From CAZIKB01 sp964539665 (lineage in GTDB: Bacteria; Zhuqueibacterota; Zhuqueibacteria; Oceanimicrobiales; Oceanimicrobiaceae), in the NCBI GenBank assembly GCA_964539665.1, contig CAZIKB010000128.1, positions 1 to 18,604 of the forward strand: a DNA stretch of 18,604 bases, in the 5' to 3' direction. Below are positions 8,326-17,399 of the stretch, piece by piece. Under the pieces are notes generated by a model that searched no databases, was not told the origin of the DNA, and saw only the letters and a list, made by a program, of their open reading frames with translations. Made by a program: the position numbers and the translations under genes. Positions within the stretch are counted from its first letter, which is position 1. Every line of letters starts with the position of its first letter.

Positions 8326-8550
8326 TTCGCTTATTGTTGAGTAGAGAAAATGCACTACGTGGTTTGATGTTCAGTACCTGACTTCATGCGAGCTCATCAA
8401 ACAAATCGTAATCCTTTTACAGGCATCTTCAAAAATTTTTAACCTCCTGTATCCTCTCTTAGAGGTAAAAAATACTTCGACTTAATTCTGCAATTTTAGC
8501 GAATTATCTTTCCTTATTACTTTCATTTATTTTTTCAAAAATCAAAGTTG

Positions 8551-8576
8551 ACTAACCCACTGCATTACAGGTTAGT
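8551..8576. repeat. Inverted repeat upstream of the first MATE gene (possible operator or hairpin)
   Basis: ACTAACC (8551-8557) and GGTTAGT (8570-8576) are perfect complements separated by 12 nt, 51 nt before the MATE start. No regulator gene is adjacent. It could be a repressor site or an RNA hairpin in the leader. Confidence 0.35.
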
Positions 8577-8627
8577 AACCAAATTTCAAATTTAATCGTA
8601 CAGTTAGTTTTAAAATCAGATAAAATC

Positions 8628-10082
8628 ATGAATGAATCCTTAAATGAAAATTCAACTACCATCTCAGTGAGTTTAGAGAATAAAACCAAAAATCGCCTTC
8701 TTAATTTGTGGAGAGATATAAAGGAAGCTATCGCGGGCTCTGAGCAGGATTTTACAGAAGGCAGTATCGGTCGAGCCATATTTATATTATCCATTCCTAT
8801 GGTGCTGGAAATGGTCATGGAATCTGTTTTTGCGGTCGTTGATATATTTTTTGTGTCAAAACTTGGCGCGGATGCCGTAGCAATCGTTGGATTGACTGAG
8901 TCGATGCTCACCATTGTTTATGCCATAGCGATCGGTCTCAGTATGGCCACAACCGCCATGGTCTCGCGTCGAATCGGCGAAAAAAATAGAGAAGATGCAT
9001 CTTTGGCGGCTGAGCAGGCCATTTTGGTCGGAATAGCTGTTTCCTTGCCGATCACCGCTTTAGCCATTTTCTTTGCTCCTGATCTGCTGCAGCTCATGGG
9101 CGCCGCTACGAGTATTGTTGAATCAGGCTATATGTACACAGCAATTTTGCTCGGTGGCAATGTAGTGATCGTACTCTTGTTTATTATCAATGCCGTGTTC
9201 CGCGGAGCAGGTGATGCTGCTATTTCCATGCGGGTCCTGTGGCTGGCAAATTTTATTAATATAGTGCTCGATCCCTGTCTCATTTTCGGCATTGGGCCTT
9301 TTCCGGAGCTGGGTGTGAAAGGCGCGGCAATCGCTACGACTATCGGACGAGGCATCGGTGTGCTCTATCAATTTATGGTACTGGGAAGTGAGAAAGGCCG
9401 GATTAAAGTTGCTTTGAATCGCCTGAATCTCGACTTGCATGTCATGAAGCGTTTACTGCGTCTCTCGCTTGGCGGAATTGGACAATTTCTGATCGCTACC
9501 TCAAGTTGGGTTGGCCTCGTTCGCATTATGGCCGTTTTCGGTAGCGAAGCTCTGGCAGGATATACAATTGCTATACGTATAATTGTGTTTTCAATTCTGC
9601 CTTCATGGGGTATGAGCAATGCAGCGGCAACATTGGTTGGTCAGAACCTTGGGGCAAATAAACCAGACCGTGCTGAACGTTCGGTTTGGGTGTCTGCTTT
9701 CATCAATATGCTGTTTTTAGGTTTTATAGCCATTCTTTTCATCTCGTATTCCGAATTCCGGGTTCGACTGATTACCCAGGAATCTGCGGTTGTGGCAATT
9801 GGCTCGGAGTGCTTAAAGTATATCAGTTACGGTTACCTGTTTTATGCTTACGGCATGGTGATGACACAGGCATTCAATGGCGCTGGAGATACGATTACCC
9901 CTACGATTATCAACTTCTTTTGCTTTTGGCTCTTTGAAATTCCTGTTGCTTATGTGCTCGCTTTGCTTCTGGGCTTTGGAGAAAAGGGTGTGTTTATCGC
10001 AATAATATCTGCAGAGTCTTTGATTGGTATCGTGGGAATTATAGTTTTTCGGCAGGGTCGGTGGAAAAAGCGGAAAATATAG
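8628..10082 (+). CDS. MATE-family multidrug/cation antiporter (DinF/YpnP-like branch)
   Basis: This is a complete 484-residue protein with the twelve-helix MATE architecture in two pseudo-symmetric halves. MATE proteins export cationic or hydrophobic drugs in exchange for Na+ or H+. A hydrophilic N-terminal extension of about 45 residues precedes the first helix, which contains the conserved ...ESVFAVVDIFFVSKLGADAVA pattern with D72. The repeat-specific signature is seen in each half (VFRGAGDAAISMR near residue 190; FNGAGDTITPTIINF near residue 420), a pattern of the branch outside classical NorM. It differs clearly in sequence from the next gene, so the pair is not a recent tandem duplication. 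No ribosome binding site is visible. The long extension leaves some doubt about the exact start. Confidence 0.9.
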   Translation: MNESLNENSTTISVSLENKTKNRLLNLWRDIKEAIAGSEQDFTEGSIGRAIFILSIPMVLEMVMESVFAVVDIFFVSKLGADAVAIVGLTESMLTIVYAIAIGLSMATTAMVSRRIGEKNREDASLAAEQAILVGIAVSLPITALAIFFAPDLLQLMGAATSIVESGYMYTAILLGGNVVIVLLFIINAVFRGAGDAAISMRVLWLANFINIVLDPCLIFGIGPFPELGVKGAAIATTIGRGIGVLYQFMVLGSEKGRIKVALNRLNLDLHVMKRLLRLSLGGIGQFLIATSSWVGLVRIMAVFGSEALAGYTIAIRIIVFSILPSWGMSNAAATLVGQNLGANKPDRAERSVWVSAFINMLFLGFIAILFISYSEFRVRLITQESAVVAIGSECLKYISYGYLFYAYGMVMTQAFNGAGDTITPTIINFFCFWLFEIPVAYVLALLLGFGEKGVFIAIISAESLIGIVGIIVFRQGRWKKRKI

Positions 10083-10129
10083 TGCTTTACAAATTGATTT
10101 ATATTCTTTAATCTTAAGCATGGATTTAT

Positions 10130-10160
10130 TGTAAATTCAATTTTTACAGAGATTGTAAAT
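10130..10160. promoter_or_regulatory. Repeated TGTAAA motifs in the inter-MATE spacer
   Basis: TGTAAA (10130-10135) is inverted at 10143-10148 and ATTGTAAAT recurs at 10152-10160, within the 94-nt gap before the second MATE start. Three copies of one hexamer in 31 nt could be a regulator site. The sequence is AT-rich, so chance is also possible. Confidence 0.25.
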
Positions 10161-10176
10161 ACCGATAGTAACAACA

Positions 10177-11541
10177 ATGACCAAACGTTTTACAAATATA
10201 AATACAATCGCGACTGAATCTTCCCGCACCATCAGAATAGGCATGCCCGTAGTTGCAGCACAGTTGGTGCAAATGTCAATGGGATTTGTGGACACCATTA
10301 TGGCCGGTCATTTGAGTGCGAAAGATCTGGCTGCTGTTGCTGTGGGTGGAAGCTTATATAATCCCGTAGTCTTTTTTAATGTAGGGATATTACTTGCTAT
10401 AAATCCTATAGTTGCTCAATTGCATGGCGCGGGAAAAAGTGAAACAATCGGTAAAAATTTCTGGCAGGCATTGTGGTTGAGCCAAATTTTGATGGTCCCC
10501 TCATTTTTTATTTTGAGAAACATGCATTTTATCATGGAACTGTTTCATATCAAAGCTGAAATTGTACCGGTCACACAAGGCTACCTGAATGCGTTTTCCT
10601 GGGGTGTTCCGGCATTGTTCGCCTATTTTACCTTACGCTTTTTTAATGAAGGCGTATCTGTAACCAAACCGGGAATGTATTTTGCTCTGATTGGTTCGGG
10701 AATGAATATTTTGGCAAACTACGTATTTATGTACGGCCATTTTGGATTTCCTGCGATGGGCGCCGTCGGTACAGGATGGGCAACATCACTGGTTTGGTGG
10801 ATAATGTTGATATGCATGGCCGGATTTACTTCTCGCAAAAGATTCTGCGCTCAGTTTAAATTATTTCAGGCGTTGAAACCACCGAGATTGTCTTTTCAAA
10901 AAGAAATATTAAGAATTGGCGTTCCAAATGGCACGAGCTTTTGTATTGAAATAACCATGTTTGCCACAGTTGCGCTCATCATTGGCTCTTTAGGTGTGGA
11001 GACAATTGCAGGACATCAAATAGCAATTAACTTTGCTGCTTTTACTTTCATGATTCCTTTAGGCCTTTCTATCGCGACCACGGCGCGGGTTGGATTTGCA
11101 GTGGGTAAAGAAGAGTTAAAAGAAGCCCGATTTATTGGCTATGTTGGTATTGGTGTTTCGGTATTAGTCATGAGTCTCACAGCAATTCTGATGTTCACCG
11201 TACCTGAATTCATTGTCGGTATTTACACACAGGATGCTGAAGTTAAAGTCATTGCGGTGAAATTGTTATTCCTGGCCGCCATTTTCCAAATTTCTGACGG
11301 ATTGCAGGTAAGTGTAACCGGAGCCCTCAGGGGTCTGAAAGATACTAAAATACCCATGGTCGTGAATATTATTTCCTACTGGGTAGTTGGGCTGCCTGTT
11401 GGATATTTGTTGGGAATGAATTACAATTTTGGAGCAGAGGGACTTTGGATCGGGCTTATCGTGGGCTTGACCGTGGCAGCGGTATTACATAATTTGAGAT
11501 TTTATCTTCTGACAAACAGGAGAGAGTTTCAAAGAAAATAA
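10177..11541 (+). CDS. MATE-family efflux transporter, NorM subfamily
   Basis: This is a complete 454-residue protein close in length to NorM (about 456). The three acidic residues known from Vibrio NorM to couple cation transport are all present in matching contexts: D39 in MGFVDTIMAGHL (TM1), E258 in SFCIEITMF (TM7) and D374 in QISDGLQVSVTGALRG (TM10). The TM1 signature and the GALRGLKDTKIP motif are typical of NorM/MdtK. The expected product is an inner-membrane Na+- or H+-coupled exporter of cationic drugs. It follows the other MATE gene by 94 nt in the same direction, so co-transcription is possible. The start lacks a Shine-Dalgarno, but the N-terminus has the usual short charged lead before TM1. 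Confidence 0.92.
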   Translation: MTKRFTNINTIATESSRTIRIGMPVVAAQLVQMSMGFVDTIMAGHLSAKDLAAVAVGGSLYNPVVFFNVGILLAINPIVAQLHGAGKSETIGKNFWQALWLSQILMVPSFFILRNMHFIMELFHIKAEIVPVTQGYLNAFSWGVPALFAYFTLRFFNEGVSVTKPGMYFALIGSGMNILANYVFMYGHFGFPAMGAVGTGWATSLVWWIMLICMAGFTSRKRFCAQFKLFQALKPPRLSFQKEILRIGVPNGTSFCIEITMFATVALIIGSLGVETIAGHQIAINFAAFTFMIPLGLSIATTARVGFAVGKEELKEARFIGYVGIGVSVLVMSLTAILMFTVPEFIVGIYTQDAEVKVIAVKLLFLAAIFQISDGLQVSVTGALRGLKDTKIPMVVNIISYWVVGLPVGYLLGMNYNFGAEGLWIGLIVGLTVAAVLHNLRFYLLTNRREFQRK

Positions 11542-11609
11542 GCAATAGAACAGGTAATCCATGAGAATTAAAAAAAAAGATCAAGAGCAGTAAAAAATCA
11601 AAAAATAAT

Positions 11610-13661
11610 ATGCATTTAAAAGCAAAAGTAAAAAAAGAACCGCCAGACATCTATCTTTCTCAAAAAACGAGTTTGGATCTTAATCAAAAATTGGGGGCTC
11701 TGGCAGCTTTTCTCATTCCGTCAATAGTGTATATTTATTACCTCTGTCCAACCATTGCCGCCGGCGATTCTGGAGAGTTCATTACCAGCGCAAAAATATT
11801 GGGCATTCCGCATCCACCTGGATACCCGCTTTATACCATGATCGGTCACCTGTTCACCTGGCTGCCGATCAGTTCCGTGGCCTGGCGCGCGAATTTAGCT
11901 TCTGCGCTTTTAAGCGCCCTAACCTGCCTGTTTGTATATTTGTCCCTGGTACGTTTAACGGGTCGAGTCGGCGCCGCCCTGACCGGAGCATGGGCCCTGG
12001 CTTTCTCTCGTTTTTTCTGGCATTACGCCGAAGTAGCTGAAGTCTTTGCCTTAAACAATTTGTTTGTGGCTGTCATTACCTACGTTTTGATTTTGCTGTA
12101 TGGAAATACCGAACAAATCCCATCACATTCAGACATTAAGAAACAACAACAGCTAAAATCTTCTACCAGGCAGTTATTTTGGCTGCTGAGCTTTTTATTC
12201 GGATTGGCGCTCACTAATCATCACACTATAATCTTGATGTCGCCGGCTGTTTTAGTCTTCGTTTGGTTTACTGAATCTGGTTTTTTCCGGGATGGTAAAA
12301 CTTTAAGTTTTGCAGCATTATTTTTCTTCCTGGGAATGACGCCGTACATTTACTGCCCAGTGGCGGCTGCTGCGAATCCTGTTATCAATTGGGACAATCC
12401 GGTTACTTTTAAAAATTTCCTCAATTTGTTTCTGCGTGTTGATTACGGTAGTTTTTCCCCTTTTGCCACCCTGGCCGACCAGAATGTTGCAGTCTCCAGG
12501 CTCGAACAATTACCTGCTCTTTTTAAAAATGTTGGCGCTCAATTTACTGCATTAGGAATTGTGATTGCACATTTTGGATTCATTAAATTCAGACGCCGCA
12601 AAATATTTCAAGGGTACCTTTCACTCGGGTTTTTCTTCAGCGGAATTTTCTTCGTGCTCTATGCCAATGTACCTATCAAAAATCCGCTGCTGTTGGGAGT
12701 GCTGCAACGATTTTATATTATGCCGGCCATATTTTTATCATTCTGGATAGGATTAGGAATCGAGAACCTAAGCATCTGGTTAAATGAGAAAAAGCTGCCT
12801 CCAGCAACCCGCTTTACACCGGCCGTTTTTGCAGTTGTACTATTAGGATGGCAATTCAACAATAATCATGAAGAAGCTGATTTCCGAGATAATTATATCG
12901 CGGAAAATTTTGCACATGATTTACTTTTAAGTCTGCCAGAGAACGCAGTGTTTTTTGTGCGAGGAGACGTGGCTTCCATGGGTGTTGATTATATGCAAAT
13001 CGTTCAGGGTGCACGGCCAGATGTGATGACGCTGGACCAGGCGAAGTTAACCTACCCCTGGTATTATGAACAGGTCAAAACAAGATTTCCAGGGCTAAAT
13101 CTTCCCGGTGCGCGTTATGATGGCACTCAAATTCAAAATGGCCATTTGATTGCTGCCAACATAAACATTTATCCGGTTTGCTTTATGGATTTCAAAGAGC
13201 AGAGCTACCAGCAGGCGTTTCGGGCTTTACCAGTTGGATTAGTTTACCGAATGATCCCTAAATCACAAAGTTATTCTGTGGATGAATTGGAAGTAAACCT
13301 GAATCAACTTTACGCTCATTTTAAAAACAGAGATTGGCAGCGAACCTATCCGCCAACGTCATTCGAGAATGAAATCAAACAGATTTATGCCGAACCGTAT
13401 TTCAGGCTCGGCTATGAATTTGAACAAGCGGGAAACCCGGCAAAAGCTGCAAAATATTATAAACAGGCTTTAGAAATAAATCCTTTAAACCATAAAGTCC
13501 TGAAAAATCTGGCGGTTTTAAAATTTTATAAATTGCATGAACAGCAGGAAGCGGTTCAATTATTTAAAAACTATTTGCAAATGAATCCCCGTGATGCGGA
13601 AGCCAGTAATATACGACAAGTCATCGAGAGTTTTGAAAAAACCGGTAATGACAGTAGATAA
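11610..13661 (+). CDS. DUF2723-family integral membrane protein (TMEM260-like, GT-C-type glycosyltransferase fold) with C-terminal TPRs
   Basis: This is a 683-residue protein. About ten hydrophobic helices fill residues 28-430. The DUF2723 signature lies at the first luminal/periplasmic loop: D53-S-G-E56 followed by H68-P-P-G-Y-P73, with a DNH-like acidic and histidine pattern further on (TNHHT near residue 205). A soluble domain (about 440-590) and two TPR units (about 594-664) close the protein. DUF2723 includes the animal O-mannosyltransferase TMEM260, so transfer of a sugar from a lipid carrier to protein or cell-surface glycan is likely; the acceptor is unknown. It lies 68 nt after the NorM-type gene. 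The start is uncertain. An upstream ATG at 11561 would add a lysine-rich 16-residue leader (MRIKKKIKSS...), but an A9 run (11570-11578) throws it out of frame; eight As would join them. As it stands, initiation at 11610 has no ribosome site. Confidence 0.85.
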   Translation: MHLKAKVKKEPPDIYLSQKTSLDLNQKLGALAAFLIPSIVYIYYLCPTIAAGDSGEFITSAKILGIPHPPGYPLYTMIGHLFTWLPISSVAWRANLASALLSALTCLFVYLSLVRLTGRVGAALTGAWALAFSRFFWHYAEVAEVFALNNLFVAVITYVLILLYGNTEQIPSHSDIKKQQQLKSSTRQLFWLLSFLFGLALTNHHTIILMSPAVLVFVWFTESGFFRDGKTLSFAALFFFLGMTPYIYCPVAAAANPVINWDNPVTFKNFLNLFLRVDYGSFSPFATLADQNVAVSRLEQLPALFKNVGAQFTALGIVIAHFGFIKFRRRKIFQGYLSLGFFFSGIFFVLYANVPIKNPLLLGVLQRFYIMPAIFLSFWIGLGIENLSIWLNEKKLPPATRFTPAVFAVVLLGWQFNNNHEEADFRDNYIAENFAHDLLLSLPENAVFFVRGDVASMGVDYMQIVQGARPDVMTLDQAKLTYPWYYEQVKTRFPGLNLPGARYDGTQIQNGHLIAANINIYPVCFMDFKEQSYQQAFRALPVGLVYRMIPKSQSYSVDELEVNLNQLYAHFKNRDWQRTYPPTSFENEIKQIYAEPYFRLGYEFEQAGNPAKAAKYYKQALEINPLNHKVLKNLAVLKFYKLHEQQEAVQLFKNYLQMNPRDAEASNIRQVIESFEKTGNDSR

Positions 13662-13705
13662 TTGTCACTTGTCCGTAGTTGTGAATTTTAAAATGGGAGT
13701 GAAAG

Positions 13706-14248
13706 ATGACTGCTAAATTCAACCTGATTATTCTGGCCGTGGTAATGCTCATCACAAACCTAATAGTTGCCGCTGATAATGAAGATAAAATGGCCGAGCA
13801 GCTCAAACCCTTGAAGCCGTTCATTGGCAAGACCTGGAAAGGTACGTTTTCCAATTCCACCCCCGAGAAACCATCATACGACATTTCCCGCTGGGAAAGA
13901 GCGCTAAATGGCCAGGCTGTCCGCATATTGCATTCGGTCAATAACGGGGAGTACGGCGGTGAGACGATAATCGTTTGGGATGCCAAAAAGGCAGGCCTCG
14001 TATATTTCTATTTTACCACCGCTGGCTTTTTCACCAATGGCACGATGAGTTTCGAGGAAGGGAAGATAATCAGTCACGAGTATGTTACCGGCAACAAGGA
14101 TGGGATAACAGAGGTCAAAGCAATAGGTGAACTTCTGCCCGATGGTAGCATGCGCAGTACATCCCGGTTCCTGCAAAATGGAGAGTGGGTTAATGGTCAC
14201 GAAATCATTTATGTTGAGGAGCCAAACGCTCAGGTCATCTTTAAGTAG
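13706..14248 (+). CDS. Small secreted protein, lipocalin-like/DUF1579-like
   Basis: This 180-residue protein has a clear signal peptide (residues 1-23, cut likely after IVAA). The mature part is mostly predicted beta-strand with repeated aromatic and glycine residues (WKGTFSN, SRWERAL, GGETIIVWDAKKAGLVYFYF, GFFTNGTMSFEEGKI). This pattern resembles small periplasmic lipocalin-like or DUF1579-type proteins that report on or bind small molecules; I am not sure of the family. There is no lipobox cysteine, so it is soluble rather than a lipoprotein. A GGGAG ribosome site lies 6 nt before the ATG, and the gene follows the DUF2723 gene by 44 nt. No enzymatic motif is visible. Confidence 0.75.
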   Translation: MTAKFNLIILAVVMLITNLIVAADNEDKMAEQLKPLKPFIGKTWKGTFSNSTPEKPSYDISRWERALNGQAVRILHSVNNGEYGGETIIVWDAKKAGLVYFYFTTAGFFTNGTMSFEEGKIISHEYVTGNKDGITEVKAIGELLPDGSMRSTSRFLQNGEWVNGHEIIYVEEPNAQVIFK

Positions 14249-15113
14249 CCTGTATCAGAAAAATGCTGATGTAAGCAAGACACGCTGGTTGCTTAAGGCT
14301 TTCTATTTCCCCATTTACGATTGGCTAATACCATGCCTGACGCACTTCGACATACAATAAATGTTTTGGATTTAAGAGAATAGAACGAACTGTCCTGCTG
14401 GAATAACATCCTTTTCATTGTACTGATTCTGCGCAAAGGAGAAACAAGTTACTAATTTTATATTTATTTCTTGACATTCATGTAATATTTTGAAATATTG
14501 CAGAATTCCGATGGTCATATTGGGATTTTACCAGACTTGTTTTTTAAATTTTGTTCTGATCTAAAACAACTACTTTTATCCGGCTAAGGCTGATACACGA
14601 TTGACTCAGGCCTTCAGCAGAACAATACTATGTTGAACTGTTTAATCAACAGAAACCGACAAAAAAGCATGTTGTCTTTAGATTAATTCTCATGACTCTG
14701 ATCTTTTCAACTATAAGTAACCTGATTCTTTCTTCAACTCCACTGGCCCGGGTACCCAGACTTTCGGTGACTTCAACTCAGACCTTAAACTACAAGCGAT
14801 AATCTGTTGAAGATTGTCTTTCTCACACTCAGGGTATGTATTTTCTTTAAGACGTAAAGGTTTAAGTTGGCTGGGGACATCGGTTGGCTTGATTAGGTGT
14901 AATGGATATGACTTCAAAATTTATCCATTGCACAACAAAGAACGGTATGCTTTATGAAAAGATAGTTTGTAAATAAGCCGGTACGGCTTGATAATATCAT
15001 TCCCAATGCAGTCGTGAATACTGCCAGGAAAAGGAGAAAAGTCTGGATTGTTGAATGCTGTTCAAGTCGAGTCTTTGGAGAACAGTAGACTCATAAATTT
15101 TGGAGAGAAAACT
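14249..15113. other. 865-nt region without a confident gene
   Basis: Near the left end is an imperfect terminator-like repeat, TAAGCAA/TTGCTTA (14272-14278 and 14289-14295), that could end the preceding transcript. At 14471-14499 there is a promoter-like element (listed). From about 14630 a frame opens (MLNCLINRNRQKS) and, after one frame slip near 14668, continues as a hydrophobic stretch ending in STPLA, like a signal peptide, before breaking up by about 14790. This may be the decayed start of a secreted-protein gene. A 68-codon minus-strand frame over 14711-14917 is not distinctive enough to call. The remainder shows nothing I can name. Confidence 0.4.
14471..14499 (+). promoter_or_regulatory. 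Promoter-like element
   Basis: A perfect TTGACA (14471-14476) is followed after 17 nt by AATATT (14494-14499; four of six matches). The spacer and -10 form a near-perfect palindrome, AATATTT-TG-AAATATT (14484-14499). The nearest downstream candidate is the decayed secreted-protein start near 14630; the sigma-54 regulator gene is more than 600 nt away. Confidence 0.35.
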
Positions 15114-17201
15114 ATGAGTGCCCGCAAGAGATTCTTAGCATTGATTTTGATCGTGCCAACAGGATCTATGATAGTCCTTGGGATTGCAATCTACCTGCTA
15201 TACAGCGTAGCTATTGACTAGGAACGAGAGCGGTTGGTGGAGACACTGCCCAAAGTCAGGCGCGTCTTATGGAAGCTGTCGCTCGCTTTGATGCTATTTA
15301 CAGCAAAGATTATCCAGGATGGATCTTTAGCCGCTACTCTGAGCCAGATAAATGATGCCCACGGGCACTATAAAGGATTTGGACGGACAGGAGAGTTTAC
15401 GCTGGCCAGGCGCGAAGGGGATTTCATTGTTTTCCTGCTCAATCACCGTCACTATGACCTCAACAACCTGAAGCCTGTTGCCTTCGACTCGGACTTGGCA
15501 GAGCCGATGCGGCGCGCTCTTTCTGGGAAATCCGGGACTGTCACCGGCCTTGATTATCGAGGGGAGACTGTGCTGGCAGCGCACGAGCCAGTGGCAGTAT
15601 TGAACCTGGGCATAGTGGCCAAGATTGACCTGGCTGAGATTCGAGAGCCGTTTTTTAGAGCTGGTGTAATTGCTGGCTGCTTGGCGATCATAGTTGTCTT
15701 AACCGGAGCCTTCTTGTTTCTTCGGATTAGCAATCCCATTATGAGAAACCTGGAGGAGCGCAGCGCCAATCTGAGGAGAACAAACGAAAAGCTTCAAAAG
15801 GAAATTGAGGAACGTAACCTGGCAGAGAAGGCGCTGCGCGAAAGTGAGGAACGTCTTTCTCGCATCCTTGAGTCAGCAATGGATGCAATCATCACAATCG
15901 ACAACACAAGATCGGTTGTTTTTTTCAATGAAGCTGCGGAAAAAACTTTCCGCTGCCCGGCCGCAGATGTAATAGGTGAACCGATTGACCGTTTCCTTTC
16001 CAAGAAAGTTAGCGTTCTACTTTCAAATGAGCAGCATGCCTCCAGCAAGCCCAATAATACTGATTATAATTTCTGGATACCTGAAGGTCTCACTGCAATT
16101 CGTGCTGACGGTGAGGAATTTCCCATAGAGGGTACCATCTCAGAAGTTGAAGTGGCCGGACAGAAGCTTCACACAATTATTTTACACGATATCGATGAAC
16201 GCAAGAAAGCTGAAGAAAAACTCCAAAAATTACAAATCGAAAAGAACTATTTACAGGAAGAGATTAAGAGCGAGCATAATTTTGGAGAAATCATTGGCGC
16301 TTCCAAAGTTATGAAAAAAGTGTTTCAGAACATTGAAAAAGTAGCCGCTACAGATTCAACCGTTTACTGAGTGGTGAAACAGGTACGGGAAAAGAGCTGG
16401 TAGCTTGGAATATTCACAATCTAAGCAGCCGTAAAAAACGTGCGTTAATTAAAGTAAATTGTGCAGCACTTCCCAGTGGATTGATCGAAAGTGAGTTATT
16501 CGGGCATGAAAAAGGGGCATTTACTGGCGCCACCTCCAAAAAGAAAGGCCGATTTGAACTTGCTCATGACGGAACCATTTTCCTTGATGAAGTAGGGGAA
16601 CTTCCACTTGAAACACAAACCAAGCTTTTACGTGTCTTACAGGAACAGGAGTTCGAGCGCGTTGGTGGTACCCAAACTCAAAAAGTAAATGTCCGGGTCA
16701 TTGCAGCCAGCAATCGAAACTTGGAAGAAGCGGTTGAGCTCGGGACTTTTCGAATCGATCTGTTCTATCGCCTAAACATATTTCCTATTCACATTCCACC
16801 ACTTCGAGACCGCACTGTGGACATTCCGCTTTTGACTCATTATTTCATCAATATATTTTCCCGCCAAATGGGTAAACGAATTGAGAGAATTGGTTCCGAT
16901 GCTATGGACAAACTCCTGGGTTATAGCTGGCCGGGAAATGTTCGAGAGTTGACTAACATTCTCGAGCGCGCAATAATTCTATGTGAAAGCGGAATATTAT
17001 TGCAACAACATTTTGGAATATCCGATCTACCACCCACAAACACTGAAAGAACAAGGACACTCGAAGAAGCAGAACGCTATCATATCCCTTGATGAGACTC
17101 AATGGAGAATTGAGGGCAAGCTTGGCGCAGCGGAACGACTGGATGTTAATTCGGCAACCCTGCGATCACGCCTAAAAAAATTAGGAATTAAGAAGCCTTA
17201 A
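15114..17201 (+). pseudogene. Decayed sigma-54-dependent regulator (sensor, PAS, AAA+, Fis-type HTH)
   Basis: ATG 15114 follows a GGAGAG ribosome site. The original product would be roughly 690 residues: a membrane helix, an extracytoplasmic Cache-like sensor, a second helix near 15650-15735, a coiled linker, a PAS domain (about 15840-16190), another coiled linker, the AAA+ module (16270-16990) and a C-terminal Fis-type helix-turn-helix (17088-17201). Recognisable parts are Walker A GETGTGKE, the sigma-54-contacting GAFTGA loop, Walker B GTIFLDE and the WPGNVREL sensor II motif. The lesions are TAG at codon 36 (15219-15221); an out-of-frame stretch from about 15242 to 15320 that hides QARLMEAVARFDAIYSKDYP in another frame; loss of one T near 16363-16366, giving TGA at 16368; and a further shift between 17080 and 17088, giving TGA at 17090. 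With a premature stop and three frame faults it cannot make a full activator as written. Confidence 0.88.
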
Positions 17202-17236
17202 TCCTGCATATAAATCCTACAACATTCACATCCTAC

Positions 17237-17252
17237 CCGTGATATTTCACGG
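17237..17252 (+). terminator. Weak terminator-like hairpin after the sigma-54 regulator
   Basis: CCGTGA (17237-17242) and TCACGG (17247-17252) form a perfect 6-bp stem with a 4-nt loop, 36 nt after the regulator's last stop. The downstream tail is only loosely U-rich (CTAATTGTCATTTT). Confidence 0.35.
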
Positions 17253-17352
17253 CTAATTGTCATTTTCACAAATTAAATTCTGTGTTAATTATAACGACCT
17301 AAAGGCTTGTTTATAATATTAATACGTCGTGGAAATAATGAGGTGTACCATT

Positions 17353-17369
17353 TTGGCACACTTTTGGTA
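17353..17369 (+). promoter_or_regulatory. Possible sigma-54 (-24/-12) promoter for the STAS gene
   Basis: TTGGCACA (17353-17360) matches the -24 element. Ten nucleotides after its GG comes GT within TGGTA, where the -12 element would normally read TTGCA. The -24 half is strong and the -12 half weak. It lies between a sigma-54 activator (decayed) and a gene starting at 17400, with the predicted start of transcription about 20-30 nt before that gene. Confidence 0.35.
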
Positions 17370-17399
17370 AAGCGAATACCACCAAATAATCAGGCTGGT

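Larger units (their letters stand above)
8096..8627. other. Intergenic region between divergent peptidase and MATE genes
   Basis: No full gene is visible. It holds a tiny reading frame with a strong ribosome site (8278-8325, listed separately), an imperfect 5-bp hairpin near 8454-8466, and a 7-bp inverted repeat at 8551-8576. The rest is AT-rich. The MATE gene start at 8628 has no Shine-Dalgarno, and I found no convincing sigma-70 promoter for it. Confidence 0.5.

Noticed and set aside
8628..11541. The two MATE genes as a recent tandem duplication
   Set aside because: Their sequences and coupling residues place them in different MATE branches; similarity is only at family level.
14127..14360. 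77-codon plus-strand frame overlapping the secreted protein gene
   Set aside because: Out-of-frame overlap with a gene that has a good start and signal peptide; no family features.
14711..14917. 68-codon minus-strand frame
   Set aside because: No ribosome site, no recognised motif and no conserved neighbour; could be chance in an intergenic region.
15219..15221. TAG in the sigma-54 regulator as a recoded codon
   Set aside because: Other genes end normally at TAG, TAA and TGA, and the same gene has frameshifts, so decay or error is simpler.
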